Source: Bugula neritina (Eukaryota; Bryozoa; Gymnolaemata; Cheilostomatida; Bugulidae). Taken from it: a DNA stretch of 64,000 nt. Shown piece after piece: positions 25,700-38,181 of the stretch. The position numbers and the translations under genes are program-made. Below the pieces are notes generated by a model, which made no database searches, was not told where the DNA came from, and worked only from the letters and a program-made list of their open reading frames with translations. The stretch lies in contig OZ037765.1 of assembly GCA_964035545.1 (NCBI GenBank), forward strand, positions 23,252,004-23,316,003. Direction: 5' to 3'. The stretch's first letter is position 1, and every line of letters begins with the position of its first letter.

Positions 25700-27860
25700 T
25701 CTACTTGAATGATTTTTATTCAGTATATCGAAAATTATTAGAATAATGAGATGATTATCTTTGAATAACTATGAATTGACATTTGTTTGTTTGTTTGTTT
25801 GTTTAAGAGTTGTTTATGACATGGTAACATTCTTTCCACTCCAACAATACTTATTTTCTTTTAGATTGCTAGTATTTGCATGGGGCAAACCCATCACTAT
25901 GATGTATGATGTGCAGTGCATGCATCTGTATATATGTAGTCTTTTTATCTCCTAATATTGTGTATAAATATAAACAGAATGGTTTAATTGGCCACATTCA
26001 TTACTAAAATTATATTAAAACTTTAGAGTAGAACAAATGTAAATTGTGATCGCTTTTATCATAATATGCTACTACCTAATAAACAATGCTATAATAAGAC
26101 AGTGAAACAACATGCCACAATTTAGTTATATTATTAGCTTTTTTAGGTACTGATATTTTTATGCTTGCAGTTACTAAATCTTTTTACTTATAATGGCCTA
26201 TTCAAAATTTATTGCTCAAGAGTAGATAATAAGTTGCAATCAAAAGAGTAATTTACCTGCTATTGAGATACTGATAAAAATAGATGCTATATTATGAGAC
26301 TACATTATATGAAACTAATACTGCTAACAGAATAATAAGTGTAAATAAATAGACACGCTTTCAAACTTTATAGTTGTAATGGTATTTTAAAACTTTAAAA
26401 AATACCTTCTACCAAATGATTGCTTTTATAATTTCTTCAAAGATAAAACTGCCAAATTTTGTTATTGTATCCTGATCCTTAGAGCATATAAATATTTAAT
26501 AATATTAAAATATAATATACATACTATTGGCATTGCTTTAATAATACTAATTATTTTTCTCTAATTACAATACTAGCGCTTCTACAGCAGCTTTGCAAAG
26601 GCTGATGCAATGATTTGGTGGGTATAATAGTTCTGTATGGCTTGGATTTCGTGGATAAAGCACTATATGCCAAATTTTGGTAGAACCTAGTCTTGTATGC
26701 TACAATGAAAACCTGTATTGAGTGGAGGGCAAGAGCACTGTACTTTCATGATTAGCATGCATCGAAATATTCACAGACCATTTATTCTATAAGCTATAAT
26801 AATGCTATCATCAATTTATTATCTAACTAATATAGTTTATATTGCTTTGAAAACGCAGAATAGTGAAAAGCTAAACAATAGAAAAAAACACTTTTCAGTG
26901 CAAGGTGATGCCCCATTAGCTAGGAAACATATCCAATTTAACAGCTTCATGCACACTCAGAGAGCTCACATGATGTTATGGTTTTGCTTCCATGGCTATA
27001 TTCAGACCAATCAAAAGCCACATTATAGTCTAAGTTTATGTTGCAATTATAAGCTATCAACTATCTTGAATGCTAGTAAACCTGTTCTAGGCTAGTGAAG
27101 ATGGTAACTGAATATAGCTAGATCAATTTGTATGTTTCGACATTTCGTTACAAAATACTTTCCTTTTTGTTTACTTAGCTTGTGTCTCACATATTCTTTT
27201 CAAACATTGCACTTGCTCAACTTTTTATTGTACAAAAAGCTTCATATAATAAGAGGAAATCAAACAGTGAACGCTGCAACTAGAACTAAATATTTGTAAT
27301 TTGCAAAATTCAAATTTAACTTCACGTATAATTTATATTATATTATATCTTATTTTATGGAGCACCTATTCCTGCTCTAACAAACAGCAGTTATATCCTT
27401 GAGCTGTGCTGATGCAAGATTACCGGTATGCACTAAAAAAACTATATTTCAATTTTTAAAAATAAGAGTGCTGCTGTTTTGGTCCTTCAAAACTTAGAAA
27501 TATGGCAAAACAACAATTAGGAATATAATATTATGATATACTTATAATTAACAATTATAATATACCAAAAAGTACAATATTATTACAGTGCCTATAATTA
27601 TGCTAATTCGTAAAAGTAGGCTGTAACAATAAATTTCGTTTCATAATGCGTAATGCTGCCTAATTATGACATGTTTGCATAATAATATTTGTATATAGAT
27701 CAATACATACCGATATTCTACTTTTTTGTAGCAACATGTCAAATCAAATGGAGAGGCAATCAATGATTAGGATAATATAACTAGCAACTGAAAAGATGGA
27801 ATACATTAAGCACTAGAAACCTGAGTTTAGTATTTCATACATGATTTGGTTGGTGAAATT
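25700..27860. other. gene-free AT-rich stretch
   Basis: It contains a (TTTG)5 run near 25780-25803 and open frames with no recognisable motifs (for example 26802-27095). Nothing else is supported. Confidence 0.45.
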
Positions 27861-27865
27861 ACTAA

Positions 27866-27871
<6 letters not shown>

Positions 27872-27949
<78 letters not shown>

Positions 27950-27962
27950 ATATATATATATA
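27872..27962. repeat. (TA)n microsatellite
   Basis: Nearly pure TA dinucleotide, left border of the PLE copy. TA tracts bound almost every PLE end in this window. Confidence 0.95.
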
Positions 27963-28836
27963 CCTCAATCTGTGGACAGCAGATATATATATATATATAT
28001 ATAAATATATCTTTACGAGCTAGCAATTTGATTATAAATAGGTATACGAGAAACATTGTTATTTATTACTTTATTAGGTAAAGTAATTACACTGATATTT
28101 TGGGTACCACTGTACCCATCTTCAGAGTAGCAATGAATGAAATTCAAAAATTAATATGTTAGGTTAGACGTTATGCATGACACAAAGAATAGAGAGTGGC
28201 AGTTATTGTAAATTATTGAAACTTAGGGAGATAATCTTATTTTATATATTACGCAGGTCAAAAATTATACTGATTTTTTTGCATAAAAAATAAATTAGAG
28301 TTGACAAAAAAATAAAATAGATATCCAAATGTAAAAACAGCAAGAATTAGTGAAACTATGTGAGAGGATACATGAACACTGCCATGACATCAATTCCAAA
28401 ATTTATCAAAACATCTCTACCACTAATCATGGAAACATATCAATAGACAATGTAACAGTTTTAAATCATTAATTTAAAGGAATCCACCATCGAAAAGTAG
28501 CCGAAGCTCTCTACATTAAACAAATAAAACCGCAACTCAATAAACAAAATTACTCCATACCACTAAAACTATATCAATAGCTCCACACTACTCAACTCTC
28601 ACATAGTTTCACTAATTCTTGCTGTTTTTATATTTGGATATCTATTTTATTTTTTTGTCAACTCTAATTTATTTTTTATGCAAAAAAATCAGTATAATTT
28701 TTGACCTGCGTAATATATAAAATAAGATTATCTCCCTAAGTTTCAATAATTTACAATAACTGCCACTCTCTATTCTTTGTGTCATGCATAACGTCTAACG
28801 TAACATATTAATTTTTGAATTTCATTCATTGCTACT

Positions 28837-28897
28837 CTGAAGATGGGTACAGTGGTACCCGAAATATCAGTGTAATTACTTTACCTAATAAAGTAAT
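28837..28897 (+). ncRNA. hammerhead-ribozyme-like motif in PLE terminal repeat
   Basis: CTGAAGA (28837-28843) fits the CUGANGA core. GGGTAC/GTACCC (28845-28850, 28855-28860) forms a 6-bp stem II with an AGTG loop. GAAA (28861-28864) completes the core, and a 9-bp hairpin (28875-28883 with 28889-28897) follows. PLEs are known to encode minimal hammerhead motifs. One unpaired T (28844) before stem II and a weak stem III make activity uncertain. The inverted left copy has the GAAA changed to AAAA (28101 is T where C is expected on the + strand). Confidence 0.6.
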
Positions 28898-28920
28898 AAA
28901 TAACAATGTTTCTCGTATAC

Positions 28921-28925
<5 letters not shown>

Positions 28926-28990
<65 letters not shown>
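28926..28990. repeat. (TA)n microsatellite
   Basis: Pure TA run marking the right end of the PLE copy. Confidence 0.95.
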
Positions 28991-28997
<7 letters not shown>

Positions 28998-30092
28998 TAT
29001 ATATTGTCTATCAATAATTTTATGGGTGTTTCGATTGCTACTCAAACTTTAATTTTGCATCTTGTTATTCTCCGTAAAACTGATGCCATGCACCTATAAG
29101 CTCATTTTATACCATTAGGAAAGTAATACTTATATATTTTTTAATTTTACATAACAAGTAGCTGTTGTTATCTTATAATTGTTAAATCTATATGTTTGGT
29201 TGCACATGCAATGTTTTTATGTGAAATAGTGAATTCAGCATTAAACACAGGCTTTCAAACATTATAAAAGTGCTTAAAAAATGAATTATATATTTTACTA
29301 GAGCAAAATACTGACTATTTTTGACAATAAAATATAGCTTGAAATGCAAACATAACAGAACTATAACTTATATAATTAATTTGGCAACATAATGCTGAAT
29401 GAGTATCTGCACTGTTACAAGTAAACTATATTGGCTAACTTTGCTATGTAAGTTACAATAAATATTAAAGCATATTAAGTACACCAGAAGTTGAAAGAAT
29501 GTTGCAGTAATGATGGCTAGTTCATGTTATGTAATCAGAGAACAGCTGTCTTTAAGATTTTACATAAAACATTTGAATGGATAATAAAAATGATACTTTG
29601 ATAATGGTAGAAATGCTTATCAAAATAATAACTTATAAAATCAAAGATACTAAAAGCAGTGAATCTGTTCCAACAGGTCCATACTCTCGGAATCTGTTTC
29701 TGAGTATTTCTATAATCATTTGGCAGTATGTTATAATATTGAAGGATTGCAGATAGTATGTTTAGAAAAGAGTTATATTAAATAATATTATAATTATAGA
29801 CACTATGATTCCTAATAACTTTGTCACTGATTTTACGCCACTCAGTTTATATCCTATACCACATTTATTATTTACTTGCAATAACAACATAATGAATCAT
29901 GCAGGAAGCAGTAGAATAATTGTTTATTTTTGAAAAAATATCTGCACCTGCATTCATCGATGACAGATATGTTTGAATTTGATTGGCTGAAAGAAATGTT
30001 ATAAAAGCTGAAAATTTTTCAATATACCACACTTGGATCTGTAGTGTAGAGCTATATATTAGCACTTTACTGAAACATAAACCTCTGGAAAG
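28991..30092. other. upstream region of the first FReD locus
   Basis: AT-rich, no gene. The last 250 bases resemble the region upstream of the intact FReD gene in reverse (shared GATTGGCTG and TATATA-type words), consistent with duplicated promoters. Confidence 0.4.
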
Positions 30093-32187
30093 ATGCAAGC
30101 ATATCTTATAGTTACATTTTTGTTAGCAACTTCTCTTCAAGCAGTGAGTAAGACAAAACTATTTTAAAAACATTATTCAATTTGCTTATATATATTTAAT
30201 GTGGGAATTATTAAATTGACATATTAAATAAATTCTTATATAAATTAACCAAATAAATATTTTGATTAATATCCTTTAGTATATGCTATAATATAGGCAA
30301 TTAAGTTTATATATTAGTTCACCAAACAGAAGAAAATCAATAAATATAAATATCAATAATTTATTGTTTAAGCTAATAATTTAATAATTTTTATTATATA
30401 ATTTGATGTTTCAGCTTTTAAAAATTACCCACATATTATTTTTCAGTAAAGTTATAGATATAAGAATACAATAAATATGTACTGCATGGTATGATAAATT
30501 CAGATGCTCATTACAAATATTTATAAGCGACACTTTTTAAGATTATAAAGTGTCGCCTTGCCATAGCCAGGCTTTATATTAACACATGGTTGAGTAAAAC
30601 ATTAACTTTCAACCCCCCTAGAATAATTAAATATGAATGTTGTTTAAAGATTATTTTTCTCTGCTGCTGTAACATTGTAGCTAGCACATTGTGTTTGTAG
30701 CTGTGTGGTGATGTGGAAGAGTATTGTCTAGAAAGGATAAAGACAAAACCCTCTTGTAAACCCAAAACATGCTTGGATCTGCTGTGTCTTGGTTATAATG
30801 GTACTAGTGGTGTTTACAAGATCTACCCTACAGGACAGGATCACTACTCATTTGATGTCTTCTGTGACCAGAAAACTGATGGAGGTGGATGGACTGTGAG
30901 TATCATTGTACTGATTGTAATCAACTTCCATGTATTAGAGTTGTTTATATAAACAATGATATATGCTGGATTGTAGCATGCACCTTATTTTTTATTACAT
31001 TGGTAGTAGTATATTTATCTTTTTATATTTGATTTACTGAAAATATTTTCTTGCTCACATTTTCCAAAGAGTTATGCTTATATAAGAAGTAACTTAAAAC
31101 CTAAATATAACAACATAAAAGAAATTCTTCTCTTTAAATGGTTTGATTAATTATCTGCAGTTGCCAAAAAGTAATTCCCTTTAAATGCATATGCTAGGTA
31201 TTTCAAAGAAGAATGGATGGTTCAGTTGATTTCTACAGAAACTGGTACAACTACAAACTAGGATTTGGTAATCTGAATGGAGAGTTCTGGCTTGGAAATG
31301 ACAAGCTGGTAGCTGCTCTACAAGTCAATACCAACAATGAGTTGAGGTTTGACCTTGAAAGAACTACTAATGAACAAGCCTATGCTAAATATAGCAGCTT
31401 CAATGTTGGTGATGAATCTACTAAATACACACTCTCAGTGTCTGGCTATACTGGGACCGCAGACTCTGTAAGTTTCTGTTGAAAGTAAAAACTATCAATA
31501 AATGTCACCAAAACTACCTAATGCTGATGTTTGTCATTTCCGAAATTTGATTATGATTTTAGCAATGAATGCTGGGTACTAGTGCTGTGAATAATTAAAA
31601 TCGTTAACTTTTGGTTTAAAAAGCTTTTGTTGCAATTAATGCACTGCTTTACAGCAACAAATTAAATGCAGCACGTCAGTTCATGTTGTGTTCACACGTG
31701 AATCTTACTATAAAGGAAATTATGGTATCGGTTGCTAATAAAAAGTATAAAAATAATTATTGGGCTAGTGAATGGTTTACATTCTAAATTCTTACATTGC
31801 ATGGCTTATAAATACAGATTAGCACAATAATATTTAATTGCTATCAACCCTGAAAACACATGACTTGAATGGGCTCTTGTGCCATGCATTTAGTTTATGA
31901 AACTAGTTTATGTTAAAATACTATGTTGAATTTTAGGAGACAGCTTTAAAAATCACAACCGGTACAATTTTTCAACATCTGATCATGACAATGATGTTCA
32001 CAGAACTGCCTGCGCAGTTAAATTTCTTGGTGCTTAGTGGTATGCTGCTTGCCATCATTCTAATTCAAATGGCAAGTACTTGAATGGTGTTCACGCCTCC
32101 TTTGCTAATGGTGTAAACTGAAAAGCCTGGAAAAGATATTATGATTCTCTGAAGACAACAGAAAGGAAATTCAGAGCATGTTTGTAA
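30093..32187 (+). pseudogene. fibrinogen-related domain (ficolin-like) pseudogene 1
   Basis: The exon layout matches the intact paralogue at 46248-48557. Exon 1 (30093-30143) is a signal peptide, MQAYLIVTFLLATSLQA. Exon 2 (30701-30895) has CLDLLCLG and DVFCDQKTDGGGWT, the start of the fibrinogen domain. Exon 3 (31198-31467) has RRMDGSVDFYRNWYNY and GEFWLGNDKL. Exon 4 (31937-32187) should finish the domain but carries two stops that replace tryptophans: TAG at 32035 (expected GAWWY) and TGA at 32119. The exon 3 donor is also altered: the intact gene uses GCAG|GTGGGT (phase 1), whereas here the usable donor gives phase 0 and shifts exon 4 out of frame. Exons 1-3 are otherwise clean, so decay is recent, or a truncated secreted product survives. 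Confidence 0.85.
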
Positions 32188-33569
32188 AGCTATATGTTTT
32201 TTATAAGTGGAAACTGTTCAACTTTGTAAATACATATAAGTAATCTTTTTGTTATATTTTCTTAACCAGCAATAAATTACATTTTCTTGCTGAATTCAAA
32301 CACCAAAATATTGTGTTATAGCTTTAAGTGAAGCTTCTACAATATTATAGACATGAAAGTCACCAAGCATGCAATTATTACATTATCTAAATATGTCTAA
32401 GAAAGGTTTCTAGACCATATGTATAATTTCAAAATCTTTTAGATTTTGCTTCTAAAAAACTTGACAAAAGTAAGATTACCTACAGTGCAAATCTTAAATT
32501 TATCTATATATTATATATTATAGATGATCATGTGCCAGTTTTTTAAACTTTGTATATTTTATTTGATAGGATAGTTTGAACTGAAAAACTCACAAAGTAG
32601 ACATTTCAGTTATTTCAAATTGTCTTTATAGTAACTCATATGATCATACTCTGTAATTATTCATTGATTTATAAGTTTATCTATTATATAATGACCAGTA
32701 TTGACTAAATAAATGAACCCGAAAATAAAAAAGCAAAATGATTAAACATTTCCTTTAAGAGAAATTTTAAACAACCAGAGCAGGTTACATGAACTTCAAT
32801 AAAGTAAGCACTGCAAAGTATTTACATGCTTTGGTCTAGAACCAGTTAAATGCTGAAATACAAAAAAGCGACAAAGAAAAGTTCATTAAAATGGCTCCAG
32901 AAGATGTGGTATGAGCATCTGTTGACTGAGCAAACCATTTACACATAAAATAATACTAGTGTTGTTATGGCTTGGTTCATGTAGAAGATCTATAATAATA
33001 ATTAAAGAAACATAAAAGAGAGTGATTAAATTGAATATGAAATTAGAAGACAAGCATGAAAGAGCAGAACAAGTAACTACAATAGCGATTATATAAGAGT
33101 CTGAGATGTAATATAACAGAATCTAAATTTGAATAATTAACAGCTCATTTGAGATTTCCGAGTAAATATATTTATATTGAACTCTAACCTCATTTATTGT
33201 CTTGAACACAGCAACAGAAAATTTCATGATTCGATTTTTTCAATTCAGGTGTGTGGCTGGTTCTTGAACTGATTCAAACTCTACAAAATACATATAACAT
33301 TTCTTTTGGTGCAATATGTCTATTCATCTCTATTGGTTATATTTTATTGGCTGCTTCACAATGCTATAGTAGATAACAGTGAGTTTCTTTCAAATTTTGA
33401 CAGCCTGATTATCACTAATCTTTTTATAACTCACTCCTGTTTTTTGGAAACCAGCTTTTTAATGTTTTAAAAAATTTTCCCGTTTATATGAAAATTTAAA
33501 ACACTAGATGTGTGGTTTCTAGAGATGGGCTCTGTTTTATCTGTTGTTTGCTTTTCAACATATATAACA
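32188..33569. other. spacer within the FReD cluster
   Basis: AT-rich sequence with no ORF of note. No repeat or gene is recognised. Confidence 0.4.
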
Positions 33570-35987
33570 CTAGCCACTAATAATAATACACATTTGGTTG
33601 ACATAAGAATACTTGCCATTTTGGACTCCATTAGAAACTTTATCAGAAGTTGGGAGTTGTGTCTCCTTTACTGATGAGCCGACAATGTTTGGAGAAGGAG
33701 GGTTGAGAAAGTCTCCACCAGCTACTAAAGTTTCTGTTACAAAATATATCAAATGTGTTGCAGCTTAAAGCTGTTAGTTTAAGACTAATAGACTTGTTAC
33801 CAGTTGGCTAATTGATCGTTTGTATAATGGGAAAGCAATTTGTCTTTCTAATAAAGATTTGCAATAATAGTACAGCCAATTAGTAGTGCCAATTTTTGAA
33901 TAAAATATTTGATGGCTTAATAAAAGTTACACATGAATCAAAAGATTTAATCAACGCAATATTTTAGATGTTGTCTGAACAATTGCAAGCTTTCAGAATC
34001 ACAGACACTATAATGTTGTCATTTATATAACTGTAGAATTATTCAAGCAATAAATCATTTAGGATTTAACAATTTGATATTTGACTAAGTGACCAAGTAT
34101 ATTGAAAAGTAAAAGTTTTGCAAAATGTTTACTAAAAACAGCCAAATTTGTTGCCATCTCTATCAAAATGTAAACGAATCAATTAATAACTAAAAATGCG
34201 TAGTTGAAGAAAATCATGGATGTTTAATAGCTTCCATTTTTTTATAATAAAAAGTATTGACATATTATCTTACCATGTGATATTTGAGGTTTAGTGGCAG
34301 CTCTTTGATTGGCCTCTTCACTGATTTGTTCAACAGCCTTTTTGATAATATCATCAGCTTCTGTCTTTTTGACTTCCAACTTCTTGGTGTCCCATTTTAG
34401 AGAAGCTATATATGTCATTCTTCAACTCATCTATTGAAGTAACAGTAATCTAATTTGAAATAAAAAGCTTGTTATTGCAATAAAAAACCAATGTGTTAAT
34501 CTTACTTTGCAAAATGTATATAATGTTCAACAAAAGAAATGGATACTGTACCATCACAATTAGTGACTTCTTCATTCATAAGATCTTTCGAGAACAGTGG
34601 CGAGGATTTCAATTCCAGGTCATCCACTGAAGTGAGTGTCTTTTGCAATTGCTTCCCCACTGGTCTGAGTGCAGTATTTTGTTGTAAAAATGTGTTCACT
34701 TTATTTTGAGAAGATATTGTCTTCTTTCCTTGCTTAAACTTTTCATTTGGCTTCCAGATTGGTTTGTGGTGTACTTGCTTTTCTTATAGAGCTCAGTATC
34801 AGTGTTTGCTGTAACACATGGCAATGTAAATGGCTCAATTTGGGGGCTTTTGTTGAAGATAGTATAAAATGACATCATAAACTTACAGTTTAGAGAATCT
34901 ATTAAACCAAAGAATGAGGATAAGGTGACTGTAGACAAAAAATGTAATAAGCTGAAACAGAATTATTGAGTAATTTTTTTAACCTACGAATAATAACTTC
35001 TGGACAAAGGTGAAGCTTGTGAGTTTTAGGGCAAGCTCCAGTACCTTCGAACTTTTTCAAGAAGTCCTCCAATTTGATTGGCTCTGTAACTGGAGAATTG
35101 GAAAGAAAAGCTGTTCTTCTTGGTTGACTTCTGTAATTCTCTGGTATCAGTTGGTCTGTGGCCAATGGGAGAGGAGAAGCTGTCATGTAGGAAGCAGACT
35201 TCCCGTGCCAGCAGGCACCGACACAACACTCATTCCATGTCCAGCTTTTAGTTTTGGCATTTCTGTTACATATTTTTGTATTGGCTCGAGTGGTCTATAC
35301 AGGAACCTAATTCTCCATACACGTGATTTTTACTGGGTTTGACAATAGCTTGTAAATTGTTTGGTATATTATCAAATGAATGTAAAGGGGTATAAATTGA
35401 AAGAACCTTTGCCTTCTTTAAACCCTTCTCCTCTTTATTTTTGCTGTTATCAAACAGTCAATAAACACATACTAGTATTTAAGAAATATTGATGTTGCAT
35501 TAAGCTGTACTATAATATTATAACACTCAATATGTAGATTGATGTCTTAAACATATAATTAAGAGCGCTTTCGGATACATGAACTACCAACAACTCAATA
35601 TTTTTGGATTCACAGGAAACTTGTCTGTATAAAACTTCTTCTTACCTCTAAATCCTACCTTGACTGCTCACAGCTCTATTTTTCAACCAGAAACACTCTT
35701 TGAAGTACAACACAACTATAGAAAATCCCTTCCCATTTGCTGTAACAAATAGTGATCGTATAACTTGAAGAAAATATGTTCCTAAACTAATTGCAGCAAA
35801 ATTTTAAAAAATTAAAGCAAAAACATCATAAGAATAAAAGTGTCAAAATGATGATAACAACAGAGAATTGCAGTAAATATTATTAGCATTATACTTATTG
35901 AATAACTATTACTTACTGATACAACTTTGCTGCCACAAGAATGGATGCCAGCAGGATAATTAGAGAAACCAGTATAAGCGAGAACAT
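33570..35987 (-). pseudogene. unrecognised, apparently decayed spliced gene (-)
   Basis: Exon-like pieces occur in order on the minus strand. 35987-35917 begins MFSLILVSLIILLASILVAA, one hydrophobic segment typical of a signal anchor or signal peptide, and ends at a GTAAGT donor. About 35310-35200 reads LEPIQKYVTEMPKLK... then a TGA. The ATG overlapping that TGA opens the next frame (35186-34990), with EPIKLEDFLKKFEG. 34699-34502 reads a Ser/Thr/Glu-rich frame. About 34430-34280 reads KKAVEQISEEANQRAATK, helical. About 33735-33600 reads LVAGGDFLNPPSPN. Stops in the second piece and frame changes point to decay, but unrecognised introns cannot be excluded. I do not know the family. Part of it (34.74-35.64 kb) is duplicated at 63.1-64.0 kb. 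Confidence 0.35.
34737..35640 (+). repeat. duplicated segment, copy A
   Basis: It matches 63127-64000 in the same orientation over its whole length with scattered substitutions and small indels (for example both contain TTTGGCTTCCAGATTGGTTT near the left end and GGATTCACAGGAAAC near the right end). The match continues to the window edge, so the true duplication is longer. Confidence 0.85.
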
Positions 35988-36608
35988 ATTGAAATTTATA
36001 TAGTTAACAGTTGCAAAGGAGATTTACATTTTGTAACACCAATAATTAAACTGTCATTCTGTAAACTCTGTAAACATCAAATTAAGGTATCTTTGTGTTA
36101 TTTATTACGTCATCCTTTATTATTGAACATTTTTTGAATAATTTGTTCTGCTTATTTAATAATTTAATTAGATAACAATAATACAAGCATACATTGTTTA
36201 GATTTGAATGCAGTTCGAATTTGTGTTATATTACTGATTTTTTTAAATGCTCCCTCCTCATGCACTTGAAAGGCAAAACTTTTGTAGCTAAATTATTATC
36301 GTGCATTTTTATATAATAAAATTAGGTTTGCAAAAACTATTTCCTCAATACTTTACCAATGTTATTATTAAGCTCATTGCCTTCTTTTAGTTGACACCCC
36401 ATGATCTTTTCGATGTAACTAGTTTATTTGATGTTCCGGAATGCTACAGGAAGTTTCACTGTAGCTGAATAGTTTGAACGATAGGCATGCTCTGTATACA
36501 TGCAGTAGTGCTCGTTTACTTCCTATACAGATAATGTTTGAATGTAAGTCGGTATACTCTAATTAACTTGTATTATAATATTATTAGTTGTCTTTGAAGG
36601 AATGGTAG

Positions 36609-36719
36609 GTGTTTCAAATAGGAACAGATGACTTAGTTAGTTTCTACAAAAAGTGGGACAACTACAAACAAGGATTTGGTAATCTGAGTGAAGAGTTCTG
36701 GCTTGGAAATGACTTATAG
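36609..36719 (+). pseudogene. FReD exon 3 fragment
   Basis: An AG acceptor followed by a frame reading [20 protein letters not shown], then [14 protein letters not shown] and a TAG. It is the beginning of the third exon of the FReD genes, with the RRMDGS motif degenerate. No other exons lie nearby, so this is a partial duplicate. Confidence 0.8.
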
Positions 36720-38181
36720 GTGGGTAAGCAACTTCAACTTGATGTAGGTTATACACTTTTAAACTTTGTCAATGAAAAATAAAATGCTCAAATAAAAATT
36801 TGGGTAATTAAATTAGTTTGACTAATGGAAGTTAAAAAAGCTATCAATTTATAAAATATAAATTATATTAAACCTGGCAAAAATACCAAAAAATAGCAGA
36901 AACGTGCATATTGATAGGTTATTTATTACTTATCATTTTTAAACATAAAAATATATTTAAGTATAATATTTGAGGAAAGAATATTACTTCTTCATACCTC
37001 AATGTGAAATATTGCAAAAAGATTTTGTGGGCTGGCCATCTATTTCAAAAAACAGCCTGCAGTGACACTAGCAAAATTACTTGCTAAAACATTTGAGTTA
37101 ATTTTTTCAAAATCTCAGCTTGCAGTAATATGCTTATTATATAACCAAATATTTGAGCAGTAGGTTTGCAAATGTTATTTTTATAAATGCTGGCAATTAA
37201 TTAATATAATGATGTCAATAGCTAAAAACTGTGTATATGCTGAAAGCTATTATTAAAGTGCATTATATAACCAATTTGGAGTATTGGTCTTTTTTCTACA
37301 CTGTGGCTGACAAAATGGAAGAAAAATAGTAGGCAGTGTTGTTATAAGAATTGAAAACACGATTTTAATTATTATCTGAATGTTTTTAGAAAAAGTAAGT
37401 AGGCTAATGTTTCATCAAAACAATAATTATCTGTTGAAGTTAGAATAAACCTACTCTTGCTCATCACTGTTATCTAGTTCTTTTTATTATAGAACTAACA
37501 TGGAGCCTATATACTACATATTAGCACACTAATATGTAGTATAGGCTCCATGTGTAGCAGTAAAACACTGTTGATACACCTAAAGCTATTATTGAAAAAT
37601 TGCCAATTACAAAAAACTTATACTGGAGTAAGACATAAAGTATTTCTTGATGCAATACTTATGCATATATTCTTTGGCATTTGGTTATAAATTTGCACAC
37701 CTCAAAAATCTTGAAGTCATATTATGCGTGTGTAAAAGTGTAATCATATAAATTAGAAGAATTACAATAGTTAGCAAGATTTTGCACAAACTTCTCAAAA
37801 AATTTTGATAAACTTTTAATAGATTCTTTCACACCAACAATTGTTTACAATATGTTTTTCTGATGTACACTATGGTAGTTTATGAGTTTTTAGTCTTGTC
37901 AAAATCTTCATATTTTGAAAACTTGCAGGTGATTTAGAGACCTATACATTCTTAGACATTTTATATTATGTATAAGCATAATAGATTATTTAACAGACTG
38001 CAGGTTTGCTAGGCTTCATGCATTATATTATAGAACTGCTTCACTCAAATGTGTAACATAGGAACAAATCTTTGGTGTTTGAATTTTGCAAAATATGCTA
38101 TTTATAATTGCCAAAGAAAGCATAACAGTAATAGTTATGTGTACTAAGATAAACGGTTTCTATTCATTTAAACATTCAATT
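36720..38181. other. spacer within the FReD cluster
   Basis: AT-rich with one strong hairpin (37498-37553). No gene is supported. Confidence 0.4.
37498..37553. repeat. 25-27-bp-arm hairpin
   Basis: ACATGGAGCCTATATACTAC continuing to ATATTAG is followed after 4 bases by its complement, with one small bulge. It may be a miniature foldback element; no flanking duplication is obvious. Confidence 0.85.

Larger units (their letters stand above)
27970..28990 (+). mobile_element. 5'-truncated Penelope-like element with inverted terminal copies
   Basis: The piece at about 28600-28925 is repeated in reverse complement at about 28050-28365, so the insertion is almost a 300-bp inverted repeat around a short core. 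The core (about 28372-28580, +) reads as the end of a GIY-YIG endonuclease domain: STTNHGNISIDN, then HHRKVAEALYIKQIKPQLNK, with one internal stop. The right arm carries a hammerhead-like motif (28837-28864) and ends in (TA)n. Inverted terminal copies flanking truncated PLEs are a known feature of Penelope elements. All coding capacity for reverse transcriptase is missing. Confidence 0.8.

Noticed and set aside
27841-28023. ORFs of alternating Tyr and Ile on both strands
   Set aside because: Pure (TA)n microsatellite translation; the same applies to 28815-29099 and 45865-46133.
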